Assembly (NCBI GenBank): GCA_963205435.1
Contig: CAUJIV010000028.1
Span: 49,540 to 113,539 of the forward strand
Direction of reading: 5' to 3'
DNA: 64,000 nucleotides
Source of the DNA: Pseudomonadota bacterium
GTDB taxonomy: Bacteria; Pseudomonadota; Gammaproteobacteria; Burkholderiales; Rhodocyclaceae
Program-made: the position numbers and the translations under genes
Shown here: positions 7,881-15,972 of the stretch, piece by piece
How the letters are laid out: each line of letters begins with the position of its first letter
Position numbering within the stretch: position 1 is the stretch's first letter
The notes under the pieces: generated by a model
What the model saw: the letters and a program-made list of their open reading frames with translations, nothing else
Database searches by the model: none
What the model was told of the DNA's origin: nothing

Positions 7881-10110
7881 GCAGCCCCTTCAGGAGGTCG
7901 CCGGCCTTGCCCTTGGCCTTCTCGTCGACCTTCTCGCCCACCTTTTCCCTGACCTTCTCCTCGACCCTGGCCTTGACCGCGTCCGCCGCCAGGCTGCCGA
8001 ATTCGATGTTCCAGGCGAGCTGGTCGAAGGGACCGCTCAACCGCACCGGCACCGTCAGCCCCTTCAGGTGCTCGAGCTCCTTGCCGCCCTGGCCGCCGGC
8101 GCTGGCGACCACGCTGGCGCGAGCGAGGTAGTCGATGCGCTCCTCGCCGAGGTCGATGTCGCCGGCGCCGCCGAGGCGGAGGAAGGGCGACTTCATGCTG
8201 AGGTCGTCATTGCGGGCGACGCCCCTGGCGATGCGAAAGCTGGCGCTCAGCTCGGAGAAGTCGGTCTTCTCCTCGCGCCGCGCCTGCTGCACGGCGTCCT
8301 TGCGCGCCGAGAGGATGGCCTTGCTCTCGCGCAGCTTTTTCGCCAGGTTGATGCCCTTGATGGCGCCATCGCGCAGGCTGAGGCTGGCCGTGCCGGCGAG
8401 GCTCTTCTTCATGGCGCGGACGCTGGCGCCGGCGGTCGTGACATCGAGCGCGACGTTGCCGCGCCCTTCCAGCACGTCGCGGTCGAGGGCGTCGCGCAGC
8501 AGCGGATTGATGTTCACGTTGGCCAGGTTTTGCCTCAGCGTCACCTGGTTGCCGGCGGCACTCAGCGACAGCGCCCCCTGCAGGCTGCCTTCGTAGAGCT
8601 TGGCCGAGAGCGGCGCGGCATCCAGCCGGCCGCTGGCGGCCTTCACCTCGATGCGCACGTTGGCGGCCTTGACGTTCGACACCTGCAGCTGGCCGATCTT
8701 CAGCGTGCCGCTGGCGTCGAGCGCCTTCAGCGCCGAGAAGTCGAGCGGCTGGTCCTGCGCCGGCCCGCCCTCGCTGGCCGCCTTGCCTGTCGCGGTCTTC
8801 GGCGGCAGGTACTTGTCCAGGTCGAGCCGGTCGATGTCGACGTCGAAGTTCAGCGCCAGCGGGCTGAAGCGGGAGATGTTCACCCTGGCGGCGATCCTGC
8901 TCTCGTCGAGCCGGGCGTTGGCGTGCATCGCCGCCGTCCGGCCGCCGAGGTCGGCGCGCAGGCCGCCATCGAACGGCAGTCTGACGCTCTTCATCGGCAT
9001 GCGCGGATGTGACAGCTCGAGCGCGCCGCCGATGGCCGGCAATTCGACGCTGCGCTTGTCGAGGCTGGCCGTCAGCGCCGAGGCGAGCCGGCCCTTCAGC
9101 GCCGCTTCGTCCTGCCTCGCGTCGACATCGAGGGCGAGCTTGTCCGCCCGCAAGGACTGGTTGCTGCCCTCGACACCCGAGAGGGCGATCCTGGCATCGA
9201 GGGCGCGCCGGGCGCCATTCAGCCTGAGCGTGGCGTTGATCGCCGCGCCGCTGGCCTTGTCCGCCGCCAGCGCCAGTTGCGGCGCCTCCAGCCGCGCCTC
9301 GAAGGCGTCGCCGCCTTCCTTGCCCTTTGCCGTCAGCAAGAGCCGGTCCACCGCCAGCTTATCGACGCCGGTGAACTGCAGGGCGGCGGCGGTCAGTGCC
9401 AGGTCGAGTCCCTTCAGCTCGGCGATGTCGCCGTTCAAGCGCAGGTCGAGCTTCGTGCCGCCATAGCTTTTCCGGTCGAGGTCGTAGCGGTATTCGCCCA
9501 TCGCCGTCAGCCGCGCCGCCAGCAGTGGCTGCTTGCCCGCCAGCTTCGCCGACAACTCGAGCTTGCCATTGGCGGCATTGGCCAGGCGACCCGTCGCCAG
9601 GTCGAGGCCGGACAGCGCCAGCTCCTGCCCGCTCGTCTCGTCGCGCCAGGCCAGCTCGGCGTTGGAGAGCTTCACCCCGGCGATGTCGAAGCGCGTCGGC
9701 TCCGACGGCTCGTCCTTGCCGAGCAGGTCGTCGATGTTGAGGCGGCCGTCCTTGCCGCGCACCAGTCGCGCCTTGACACCGTCGAGCGCGATGGTGTCGA
9801 CCACCACCTGCTTCGACAGCAGCGGCAGCAGGCGCAGGGAAACGCGCGCGTCCTCGACCGCGGCGAACACCTGCTCGCTGCCGTGCTCCGACAGCGTCGC
9901 CTTGCCGAGGCGCACGGCGATCGCCGGGAACAGGGAGAGGGAGAGGTCGCCGTCGATCTTCAGCGTGCGGCCCTTCTTCTCCTTGACCAGCTCGGTGATC
10001 TCGCCCTTCCAGCGCGCGGCGTCGAAGGTGGCGAGGACATAGGCGCCGGCGGCGATCAGCAGGGCGAGCAGCCCACCGAGGACGAAGGCGGCGATCCTGA
10101 AGGCTTTCAT
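7870..10110 (-). CDS. AsmA-family protein
   Basis: A 746-aa protein with one N-terminal membrane anchor (residues 4-27) and a very long beta-rich periplasmic region. The start, with FDAARWKGEITELVKEKKGR and LKIDGDLSLSLFP, is the AsmA N-terminal domain; the AsmA_2-like C-terminal domain follows at about 480-650. AsmA-like proteins are related to VPS13/TamB-type bridge proteins and are linked to lipid transport to, or homeostasis of, the outer membrane. The last 50 residues are Lys/Glu-rich (KVDEKAKGKAGDLLKG), likely a helical tail. Monocistronic. Confidence 0.87.
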   Translation of the reverse strand: MKAFRIAAFVLGGLLALLIAAGAYVLATFDAARWKGEITELVKEKKGRTLKIDGDLSLSLFPAIAVRLGKATLSEHGSEQVFAAVEDARVSLRLLPLLSKQVVVDTIALDGVKARLVRGKDGRLNIDDLLGKDEPSEPTRFDIAGVKLSNAELAWRDETSGQELALSGLDLATGRLANAANGKLELSAKLAGKQPLLAARLTAMGEYRYDLDRKSYGGTKLDLRLNGDIAELKGLDLALTAAALQFTGVDKLAVDRLLLTAKGKEGGDAFEARLEAPQLALAADKASGAAINATLRLNGARRALDARIALSGVEGSNQSLRADKLALDVDARQDEAALKGRLASALTASLDKRSVELPAIGGALELSHPRMPMKSVRLPFDGGLRADLGGRTAAMHANARLDESRIAARVNISRFSPLALNFDVDIDRLDLDKYLPPKTATGKAASEGGPAQDQPLDFSALKALDASGTLKIGQLQVSNVKAANVRIEVKAASGRLDAAPLSAKLYEGSLQGALSLSAAGNQVTLRQNLANVNINPLLRDALDRDVLEGRGNVALDVTTAGASVRAMKKSLAGTASLSLRDGAIKGINLAKKLRESKAILSARKDAVQQARREEKTDFSELSASFRIARGVARNDDLSMKSPFLRLGGAGDIDLGEERIDYLARASVVASAGGQGGKELEHLKGLTVPVRLSGPFDQLAWNIEFGSLAADAVKARVEEKVREKVGEKVDEKAKGKAGDLLKGLLRN

Positions 10111-10240
10111 GCTTCCTCCCTTCCGGACAGGGCGGCCTTCAGCTTAGCAGAGAAAGCGACAAGGGCAGCGGCGCCGCTTGCGGCGGCAGGGGAATCCCGC
10201 GAAACTACGGCTTCCGCTCCCGAACAAGAAAGGAACCCAC

Positions 10241-10684
10241 ATGAGCTTCATCAGCGAGTTCAAGGAATTTGCCATGAAGGGCAACGCCGTCGACCTGGCG
10301 GTCGGCGTCATCATCGGCGGCGCCTTCGGCAAGATCGTCGACTCCCTCGTCAAGGACGTCGTCATGCCGGTCGTCGGCCGCCTGCTCGGCGGCGTCGATT
10401 TCAAGCACCTCTACATCAATCTCGGCAGCCAGAGCTTCGAGACCCTCGAGGCGGCGGAGAAAGCCGGCGCGCCGCTGCTCAAGTACGGCGCCTTCTTCAA
10501 CACCGTGGTCGACTTCCTCATCATCGCCTTCGCCATCTTCATGGCGATCAAGGTGATGAACCGGCTCAAGCGCGCGGACAGCGCGGCCGAGGCGGCGCCG
10601 GAGACCAAGGAGTGTCCCTACTGCCGGTCGGCCATCGCGACACAGGCGACGCGCTGCCCGCAGTGCACCTCGCAACTGCAGTAG
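10241..10684 (+). CDS. mscL: large-conductance mechanosensitive channel with C-terminal zinc ribbon
   Basis: 147 aa. The MscL core is clear: an amphipathic N-terminal helix ([20 protein letters not shown]), the Gly/Ala-rich TM1 pore helix [15 protein letters not shown], a periplasmic loop and TM2 ([15 protein letters not shown]). The pentameric channel releases solutes under hypo-osmotic shock. After the usual cytoplasmic helix the protein adds [20 protein letters not shown], two Cys-x-x-Cys knuckles forming a zinc-ribbon-like tail that E. coli MscL lacks. ATG 10241 is preceded by AAAGGAAC, a usable Shine-Dalgarno. Monocistronic, convergent with the stress-protein gene. Confidence 0.95.
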   Translation: MSFISEFKEFAMKGNAVDLAVGVIIGGAFGKIVDSLVKDVVMPVVGRLLGGVDFKHLYINLGSQSFETLEAAEKAGAPLLKYGAFFNTVVDFLIIAFAIFMAIKVMNRLKRADSAAEAAPETKECPYCRSAIATQATRCPQCTSQLQ

Positions 10685-10696
10685 GCCGCCGCCTTG

Positions 10697-10717
10697 CGCC
10701 GGGCGTCGCGCCCGGCG
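10697..10717. terminator. hairpin between convergent mscL and usp
   Basis: CGCCGGGCG-TCG-CGCCCGGCG is a perfect 9-bp stem with a 3-nt loop in the 37-bp gap between two converging genes. There is no long T-tract, so it may act as a weak bidirectional terminator or simply protect mRNA ends. Confidence 0.5.
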
Positions 10718-10721
10718 GCGT

Positions 10722-11144
10722 CTATTTCACGAGCGTCACCGGGATCTGCGACAGCTGGATGACCTTCATGGTCACCGAGCCGAGGACGAGGCCGGTGATG
10801 GCGCCGAGGCCGCGCGTGCCCATGACGATGGCGTCGCAGTCCTTGTCGCGCGAGAACTTGAGAATGACATCGGCCGGCGCGCCGAACAGGCCGTGGCTCT
10901 TGTGGCGCACGCCGGCGCGCTCGAACAGCGTGATCGCCGGGCGCATCACCGCTTCCCCCTCCTCGAGCTGGCGCAGCATCTCGACGCGGCGCCGCGCCTT
11001 GGGACTGCCCTTCGACAGCGGGTGCGGCTGGACATGCAGCAGCAACACGCTGGCATCCAGCCCTTCCGCGCAAAGCGAGATGGCATGGCGCACCGCGCGC
11101 TCGGCGGATTTCGAGCCGTCAATCGGCAACAGCAGTTTCAGCAT
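10722..11144 (-). CDS. universal stress protein (UspA family)
   Basis: A 140-aa single-domain UspA protein. It starts MLKLLLPIDGSKSAERAVRH, and the C-terminal nucleotide-binding motif GTRGLGAITGLVLGSV fits G-x2-G-x9-G-S, so it should be an ATP-binding member. Such cytosolic proteins form dimers and raise survival under starvation or oxidative stress. No partner gene adjoins it. It converges on mscL across the hairpin at 10697-10717. Confidence 0.92.
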   Translation of the reverse strand: MLKLLLPIDGSKSAERAVRHAISLCAEGLDASVLLLHVQPHPLSKGSPKARRRVEMLRQLEEGEAVMRPAITLFERAGVRHKSHGLFGAPADVILKFSRDKDCDAIVMGTRGLGAITGLVLGSVTMKVIQLSQIPVTLVK

Positions 11145-11233
11145 CGGGTCGCTCTCCTTCCGCGAACTATTATGTCAGCTTTGCCGACGCACCTGTTCGC
11201 GCGGCATTTCCTGACGGCGCCGGCCGGCTCCTT

Positions 11234-12142
11234 TCACTCGCCGCGGTCCCAGTAGGGATCGGGACCGAAGCGCTCGAGCAGGAAGTCGATGAAGGCGCGC
11301 ACCTTGGCCGGCAGATGATGGGTCGGCAGGTAGAGCGCATAGACATGGCGCTCGACCGGGATGTATTCCGACAGCACGGCGCGCAGGCGCCCCGCCTGCA
11401 GTTCCCGGCCGATGATGAAGGTGGGCAGCAGGGCCAGCCCCAGTCCGCCGAGCACGGCCTGCGACAGGGCCTCGTCGTCGTTGATGCGCAGCCGGCCCGA
11501 CACCGGCACGGCGATGTCGCCCTCCGGCCCGGTGAAGCGCCACAGCCCCTGCTCGCCGGAATGGGTGTAGTCGAGGCAGTTGTGGCCGGCGAGGTCCTGC
11601 GGGATGCGCGGCACGCCATGCCGCTCGAAATACTCGGGCGTCGCGCACAGCCGTCGCCGCACCGGCGCCAGGCGGCGCGCCACCAGGCTGGCGGGCAGGT
11701 CGCGGGCGACGCGCACGACGACGTCGTAGCCTTCCTCGGCCAGATGGACGGGCCGATCGGCGACGGTCATGTCGATGTCCAGCTCGGGGTAGCGGGCGAG
11801 GAACTCGGCCAGCGCCGGCGCCACGTGCAGGGTGCCGAAGGCCACCGAAGCGGCCAGCTTGAGCACGCCGCGCGGCTGCGCGTGCAGGCTGCTTGCCACC
11901 TGCTCGGCGCGCACCGCCTCGTCGAGGATGCGGCTGCAATGCTCGGCGTAGGCGGCGCCGACTTCGGTCATGCTCAGGTGCCGCGTGCTGCGGTTGAGCA
12001 GGCGGGCGCCGAGGGACTTCTCCAGCTTGGCCACGGCCTTGCTCACGGCCGAGCGCGACATGCCGAGCCGACGCGCCGCGGCGGCAAAGCTGCCGCCCTC
12101 GACGACATGGGCATAGACGGCCATGAGATTCAGGTCCTGCAT
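11234..12142 (-). CDS. LysR-family transcriptional regulator
   Basis: 302 aa. The N-terminal winged helix-turn-helix spans about residues 3-62 (SFAAAARRLGMSRSAVSKAVAKLE), followed by a linker helix and a two-lobed periplasmic-binding-protein-like effector domain (about 90-295). The sequence resembles the CrgA/PA4203-like LTTRs. LTTRs usually control a divergent neighbour; here the divergent side is a 560-bp region leading to nspC, so polyamine genes are a possible but unproven target. The ligand cannot be inferred. Confidence 0.92.
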   Translation of the reverse strand: MQDLNLMAVYAHVVEGGSFAAAARRLGMSRSAVSKAVAKLEKSLGARLLNRSTRHLSMTEVGAAYAEHCSRILDEAVRAEQVASSLHAQPRGVLKLAASVAFGTLHVAPALAEFLARYPELDIDMTVADRPVHLAEEGYDVVVRVARDLPASLVARRLAPVRRRLCATPEYFERHGVPRIPQDLAGHNCLDYTHSGEQGLWRFTGPEGDIAVPVSGRLRINDDEALSQAVLGGLGLALLPTFIIGRELQAGRLRAVLSEYIPVERHVYALYLPTHHLPAKVRAFIDFLLERFGPDPYWDRGE

Positions 12143-12172
12143 GGTTTGATTGTAGCCAATCAGGCAACAGTC

Positions 12173-12201
12173 TTGTTCTGAGACGCTTTCTTATCTAGAA
12201 T
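12173..12201 (+). promoter_or_regulatory. sigma-70 promoter reading into the nspC leader
   Basis: TTGTTC at 12173-12178 and TAGAAT at 12196-12201 lie 17 bp apart, 30 bp upstream of the LysR start on the opposite strand. It points rightward, about 500 nt upstream of nspC, so it would give a very long 5' leader or a separate small transcript. Confidence 0.6.
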
Positions 12202-12703
12202 CTCTCCTGCTTCTACCATTGGAAGCTGGCCCTTGGCCAATCGGGTCAGGGGTTCCGGCTGCCACGAAGGGTTGCACTGCGCGGGGGGAGGCCCCCTGCC
12301 ATTCGGGACTGTCCGAGAGGTTTTCGGGCTTTTTGCAGCATCTGCTGGTTGGAGAGGACGCCATGTCAAGCGACGCCCTGTTCCAATTGGGGATAGTTTC
12401 AGTCTGTCTGAACGGCTCCCAAACGGACATTTTGCCTAGCCGGCCTTCGGTGACGGCACGCTACCCGTTGCGCAAGCCGGCGCGAAGCGCCACAGCCGCC
12501 ATGCGCCGTTCGGCGCGTCGCGGCATGAAGAGCGACCTGCCGCCGCCAACCTGCCCCGACCCCATCCGGCGAAATCCCTCGCTGCCCGAGCGGCAGCGGC
12601 ATTCCTGAAACATTGCCGGGGTTCGCCGCCCGCCCGTTCCGGCCAGCGCCACCGCCAGGGCGCGCTGCCGGCTCCGCGGCGCAGGCTGCCGACCCTGGAC
12701 GTC
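12202..12703 (+). other. about 500-nt leader region of nspC with possible structured RNA
   Basis: There is no convincing long gene here. The left half is less GC-rich than its neighbours and contains several hairpin-forming stretches: GGGGG-AGG-CCCCC at about 12283-12295, and a segment 12248-12320 with the blocks GGGTTCCG and TCCGAGAG, which resemble two of the conserved blocks of ykkC-family riboswitches (the third block, around AAAAGCCCGGGAG, is not seen). A short ORF with a strong Shine-Dalgarno (listed separately) follows. A covariance-model search would decide. Confidence 0.35.
12363..12608 (+). CDS. possible small ORF, 81 aa, with strong ribosome binding site
   Basis: ATG 12363 is preceded by GGAGAGG at 5-nt spacing, one of the better Shine-Dalgarno sequences in the window. 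The first 25 residues (MSSDALFQLGIVSVCLNG) look protein-like; the rest is Pro/Arg/Ser-rich and resembles read-through of non-coding DNA. It could be a leader peptide, a gene broken by a frameshift near 12440, or chance. I do not recognise it. Confidence 0.25.
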   Translation: MSSDALFQLGIVSVCLNGSQTDILPSRPSVTARYPLRKPARSATAAMRRSARRGMKSDLPPPTCPDPIRRNPSLPERQRHS

Positions 12704-13810
12704 ATGACCGACATGATCCGGACACCCTATTACCTCATCGACAAGGCCCGCCTGCAGGACAACCTGAGGCGCATCGACGCCTTGCGCAAGGCTTCCGGCG
12801 CGAAGGTGCTGCTGGCGCTGAAATGCTTCGCCGCCTGGTCGGTGTTCGACCTGATGCGCGAGCACATGGACGGCACCACCTCCTCCTCGCTCAACGAGGT
12901 GCGGCTGGGGCGCGAGAAATTCGGCGGTGAGACGCATGCCTACAGCGTCGCCTGGGCCGAGCACGAGATCGGCGAGGCCGCGGATCTCGCCGACAAGGTG
13001 ATCTTCAACAGCCTCGGCCAGCTCGAGCGCCATGCCGCGCGCGTTGCCGGCAAGCCGGTCGGGCTGCGCCTCAATCCGGGCGTCAGCGCCTCGGCCTTCG
13101 ATCTCGCCGACCCGGCGCGTCCCTTCAGCCGGCTCGGCGAGCATGACGCCGGCCGGGTGGCGGCGGCGATCGGGCGCATCGACGGCTTCATGATCCACAA
13201 CAACTGCGAGAACGACGACTTCGAGCGCTTCGACGCGCTGCTGGGCGAGGCCGAGGCGCGCTTCGGCGCGCTGTTCGCGCAGGTGCGCTGGATCAGCCTC
13301 GGCGGCGGCATCGCCTTCACCGCGCCCGGCTATCCGCTCGAGCGGCTCGCCGCGCGGCTGCGCGACTTCGCCGCCCGCCACGGCGTGCAGGTCTATCTCG
13401 AGCCCGGCGAGGCGGCGGTGAACGACTGCGCCAGCCTGGAAGTCACGGTGCTCGACACGCCGGACAACGGCAAGCCGCTGGCGGTGGTGGACGCCTCGAC
13501 CGAGGCGCACATGCTCGACCTGCTGATCTACCGCGAAAACGCGCGCATCGAGCCGGACGCCGGGCCGCACCGCTACCTCGTCTGCGGCCGCTCCTGCCTC
13601 GCCGGCGACGTCTTCGGCGAGTTCGCCTTCCCGGCGCCGCTGCAACCCGGCAGCCGCCTTTCGATCCGCAACGCCGCCGGCTACACCATGGTCAAGAAGA
13701 ACTGGTTCAACGGCCTCGCCATGCCGGCCATCGCCGTGCGGGAAACCGACGGCAGCGAGCGCCTGGTGCGCAGCTTCTCGTACCGGGAATATGCCAACAG
13801 CCTTTCGTGA
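12704..13810 (+). CDS. nspC: carboxynorspermidine/carboxyspermidine decarboxylase
   Basis: A 368-aa PLP enzyme of the alanine-racemase-fold decarboxylase family. The PLP lysine is K40 in LLALKCFAAW; HNNCEND, the phosphate-binding glycines in SLGGGI, LEPGEA and the catalytic-Cys region CGRSCLAGD all match NspC. It removes CO2 from carboxynorspermidine or carboxyspermidine in the alternative polyamine pathway. The partner dehydrogenase lies 34 nt downstream, giving a two-gene operon. Start context is weak (no clear Shine-Dalgarno before ATG 12704; ATG 12713 is also in frame). Confidence 0.92.
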   Translation: MTDMIRTPYYLIDKARLQDNLRRIDALRKASGAKVLLALKCFAAWSVFDLMREHMDGTTSSSLNEVRLGREKFGGETHAYSVAWAEHEIGEAADLADKVIFNSLGQLERHAARVAGKPVGLRLNPGVSASAFDLADPARPFSRLGEHDAGRVAAAIGRIDGFMIHNNCENDDFERFDALLGEAEARFGALFAQVRWISLGGGIAFTAPGYPLERLAARLRDFAARHGVQVYLEPGEAAVNDCASLEVTVLDTPDNGKPLAVVDASTEAHMLDLLIYRENARIEPDAGPHRYLVCGRSCLAGDVFGEFAFPAPLQPGSRLSIRNAAGYTMVKKNWFNGLAMPAIAVRETDGSERLVRSFSYREYANSLS

Positions 13811-13844
13811 CCAGCGAACGCTTTCAAGGGGGAGGGACACCAGC

Positions 13845-15104
13845 ATGAAGCGCAACATCCTGATCATCGGCGCCGGCGGCGTCGCCCATGTCGCCGCCCA
13901 CAAGCTCGCCCGCAACTGCGCGACATTCAGCGAGCTGCACATCGCCACGCGCACGCCGCGCAAGGCCGAGGCCATCATCGCCTCGATCCGCGCGCGCGGT
14001 GGCCAGCGCGCCCTGCCCGAGATGCGCGCGCACGCCCTCGACGCCTTCGACATTGCCGCCACCCAGGCGCTGATCCGCGCCAGCGGCGCCGGCATCGTGC
14101 TCAACCTCGGCTCGGCCTTCCTCAACATGCCGGTGCTCGAGGCCTGCCTCGCCACCGGCGCCGCCTACATCGACACGGCCATCCACGAAGAGCCGCGGCG
14201 GATCTGCGAGCAACCGCCGTGGTACGCCAACCACGAATGGAAGCGCCGCGAGGCCTGCGCCGAAGCCGGCGTCACCGCCATTCTCGGCGCCGGCTTCGAC
14301 CCCGGCGTCGTCAATGCCTACGCCCGCCTGGCGGCCGACGAGTTTTTCGACCGCATCGACTCGATCGACATCATCGACATCAACGCCGGCAGCCACGGCC
14401 GCTATTTCGCCACCAACTTCGACCCGGAAATCAATTTCCGCGAGTTCACCGGCACCGTCTGGTCCTGGCAGGGCGGCCACTGGCGCAGTGCCAGGATGTT
14501 CGAGCACCGGCGCGAGTGGGAGCTGCCCGTGGTCGGCCGCCAGGTCACCTACCTGACCGGCCACGACGAGCTGCACTCCCTCTCGCAGCACCTCGACGTG
14601 CCCGACATCCGCTTCTGGATGAGCTTCAGCGACCACTACATCAACGTGTTCACCGTGCTGAAGAACCTCGGCCTCCTCTCCGAGCAGCCGGTGCGCACCG
14701 CCGAGGGGCTGGAGGTAGTGCCACTGAAGGTGGTCAAGGCGGTGCTGCCCGACCCGTCCTCGCTCGCCGCCGGCTACACCGGCAAGACCTGCATCGGCAA
14801 CCTGGTACGCGGCGTCAGGAACGGCCGGCCGCGCGAGATCTTCCTCTACAACATCGCCGACCACGCCCGCAGCTACCGCGAGGTCGGCAGCCAGGCGATC
14901 GCCTACACGGCCGGCGTGCCGGCGGCGGCGGCGGCGCTGCTGGTGGCGCAGGGCGACTGGGACGTGCGCCGCATGGCCAACGTCGAGCAACTGCCGGCGC
15001 GCCCCTTCCTCGACCTGGTGGCCGAGCTCGGCCTGGAGACCCAGGTGCGCGAAGGCGGCCAGGACAAGCCGGTGGCCGTCGCCCGCGCCCGCGCGGCGGC
15101 CTGA
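13845..15104 (+). CDS. saccharopine dehydrogenase-family protein, likely carboxynorspermidine synthase
   Basis: 419 aa, NAD(P)-binding Rossmann fold at the N terminus (ILIIGAGGVAHVAAHKLARN) and a saccharopine-dehydrogenase C-terminal catalytic domain containing GAGFDPGVVNAYAR. Placed directly after nspC, it should be the carboxy-polyamine synthase that condenses a diamine with aspartate semialdehyde, reducing the imine with NADPH; NspC then decarboxylates the product. Whether it makes norspermidine or spermidine depends on whether diaminopropane or putrescine is used. ATG 13845 has a strong AAGGGGGAGGG upstream, which rules out the longer track start. Confidence 0.88.
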   Translation: MKRNILIIGAGGVAHVAAHKLARNCATFSELHIATRTPRKAEAIIASIRARGGQRALPEMRAHALDAFDIAATQALIRASGAGIVLNLGSAFLNMPVLEACLATGAAYIDTAIHEEPRRICEQPPWYANHEWKRREACAEAGVTAILGAGFDPGVVNAYARLAADEFFDRIDSIDIIDINAGSHGRYFATNFDPEINFREFTGTVWSWQGGHWRSARMFEHRREWELPVVGRQVTYLTGHDELHSLSQHLDVPDIRFWMSFSDHYINVFTVLKNLGLLSEQPVRTAEGLEVVPLKVVKAVLPDPSSLAAGYTGKTCIGNLVRGVRNGRPREIFLYNIADHARSYREVGSQAIAYTAGVPAAAAALLVAQGDWDVRRMANVEQLPARPFLDLVAELGLETQVREGGQDKPVAVARARAAA

Positions 15105-15117
15105 GGGCGCGCGGCAG

Positions 15118-15909
15118 CTACAGCTCCAGCCCGCGCGGCTTGCGGCCGGCGTGGCGGAACATGCGGTCGTACAGCGCATTCGGCAGCAGCCGCATCAGGC
15201 GCGCGACCACGGCCATCTGCCAGGGCACGACGGCGTGGGCGCGACCGGCGTCGATGACGCGGGCGATGCGGCGCGCGGCGGCGTCCGCCGGCAGGATGAA
15301 GGGCATGCGATAGGGGTTCGCCGCCGTCATCGGCGTGGCGACATAGCCGGGACTGACGGTGACGACCTTGACGCCGCTGCCGCGCAACTCGATGCGCAAG
15401 GCCTCGAGATAGGTGATGGCGGCGGCCTTCGAGGCGCTGTAGGCGCCGGCGCCGGGAATACCGCGCGCGCCGGCCACCGAGGCGATGCCGACGAGGCGGC
15501 CGCGGCGCGCCTGGCGCATCGGCACGATGAAGGGCTGGAAGGTGGCAGCGATGCCCGCCACATTGGTCTGCAGGACCCTCGAGAGCGCGGCGATGTCCTC
15601 GAAGTGCTCGGTCAGCGTGCCGACCGAGACGCCGGCGTTGGCGATGACGATGTCGGGGACGCCGAAGCGCGCCATGAAGTCCAGCCCGGCCGCCCGCATC
15701 GCCGCCGCGTCGGCGACATCGGTGGCATACAAGGCCGGCGCGCCGGGCAGGCGGCAGGCGACTTCATCGAGCGCCGCGCGGCGCCGCGCCACCAGGCCGA
15801 GCCGGGCGCCGGCGGCAGCATAGTGGGCGGCGAGGGCGGCGCCGATGCCGGACGAGGCGCCGGTGATGAACACCCGCGAACCGGGACCGCGGATTTCGGC
15901 GGAGGCCAA
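15118..15909 (-). CDS. SDR-family oxidoreductase
   Basis: 263 aa, classical short-chain dehydrogenase. TGASSGIG (about 16-23) binds NAD(P), NAGVS is the structural Asn motif, and AYSASK holds the catalytic Tyr and Lys. A following Arg-rich C-terminal extension (RHAGRKPRGLEL) and the MPFILPADAAARRI region resemble the YdfG/DltE-like membrane-associated SDRs. Substrate unknown. It converges with the polyamine operon and follows dsbA with a 63-bp gap, possibly in the same transcript. Confidence 0.85.
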   Translation of the reverse strand: MASAEIRGPGSRVFITGASSGIGAALAAHYAAAGARLGLVARRRAALDEVACRLPGAPALYATDVADAAAMRAAGLDFMARFGVPDIVIANAGVSVGTLTEHFEDIAALSRVLQTNVAGIAATFQPFIVPMRQARRGRLVGIASVAGARGIPGAGAYSASKAAAITYLEALRIELRGSGVKVVTVSPGYVATPMTAANPYRMPFILPADAAARRIARVIDAGRAHAVVPWQMAVVARLMRLLPNALYDRMFRHAGRKPRGLEL

Positions 15910-15972
15910 TTTGCGGAAGGAAACGAGCCGCGAAGGGCCCTTGCGGGCGGGGCCGGCGCTGCGCGGGCCGGG

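Noticed and set aside
9277-11214. 645-aa plus-strand ORF
   Set aside because: Covers the AsmA gene antisense and mscL out of frame; no domain.
12461-14155. 564-aa minus-strand ORF
   Set aside because: Antisense to nspC and the following dehydrogenase.
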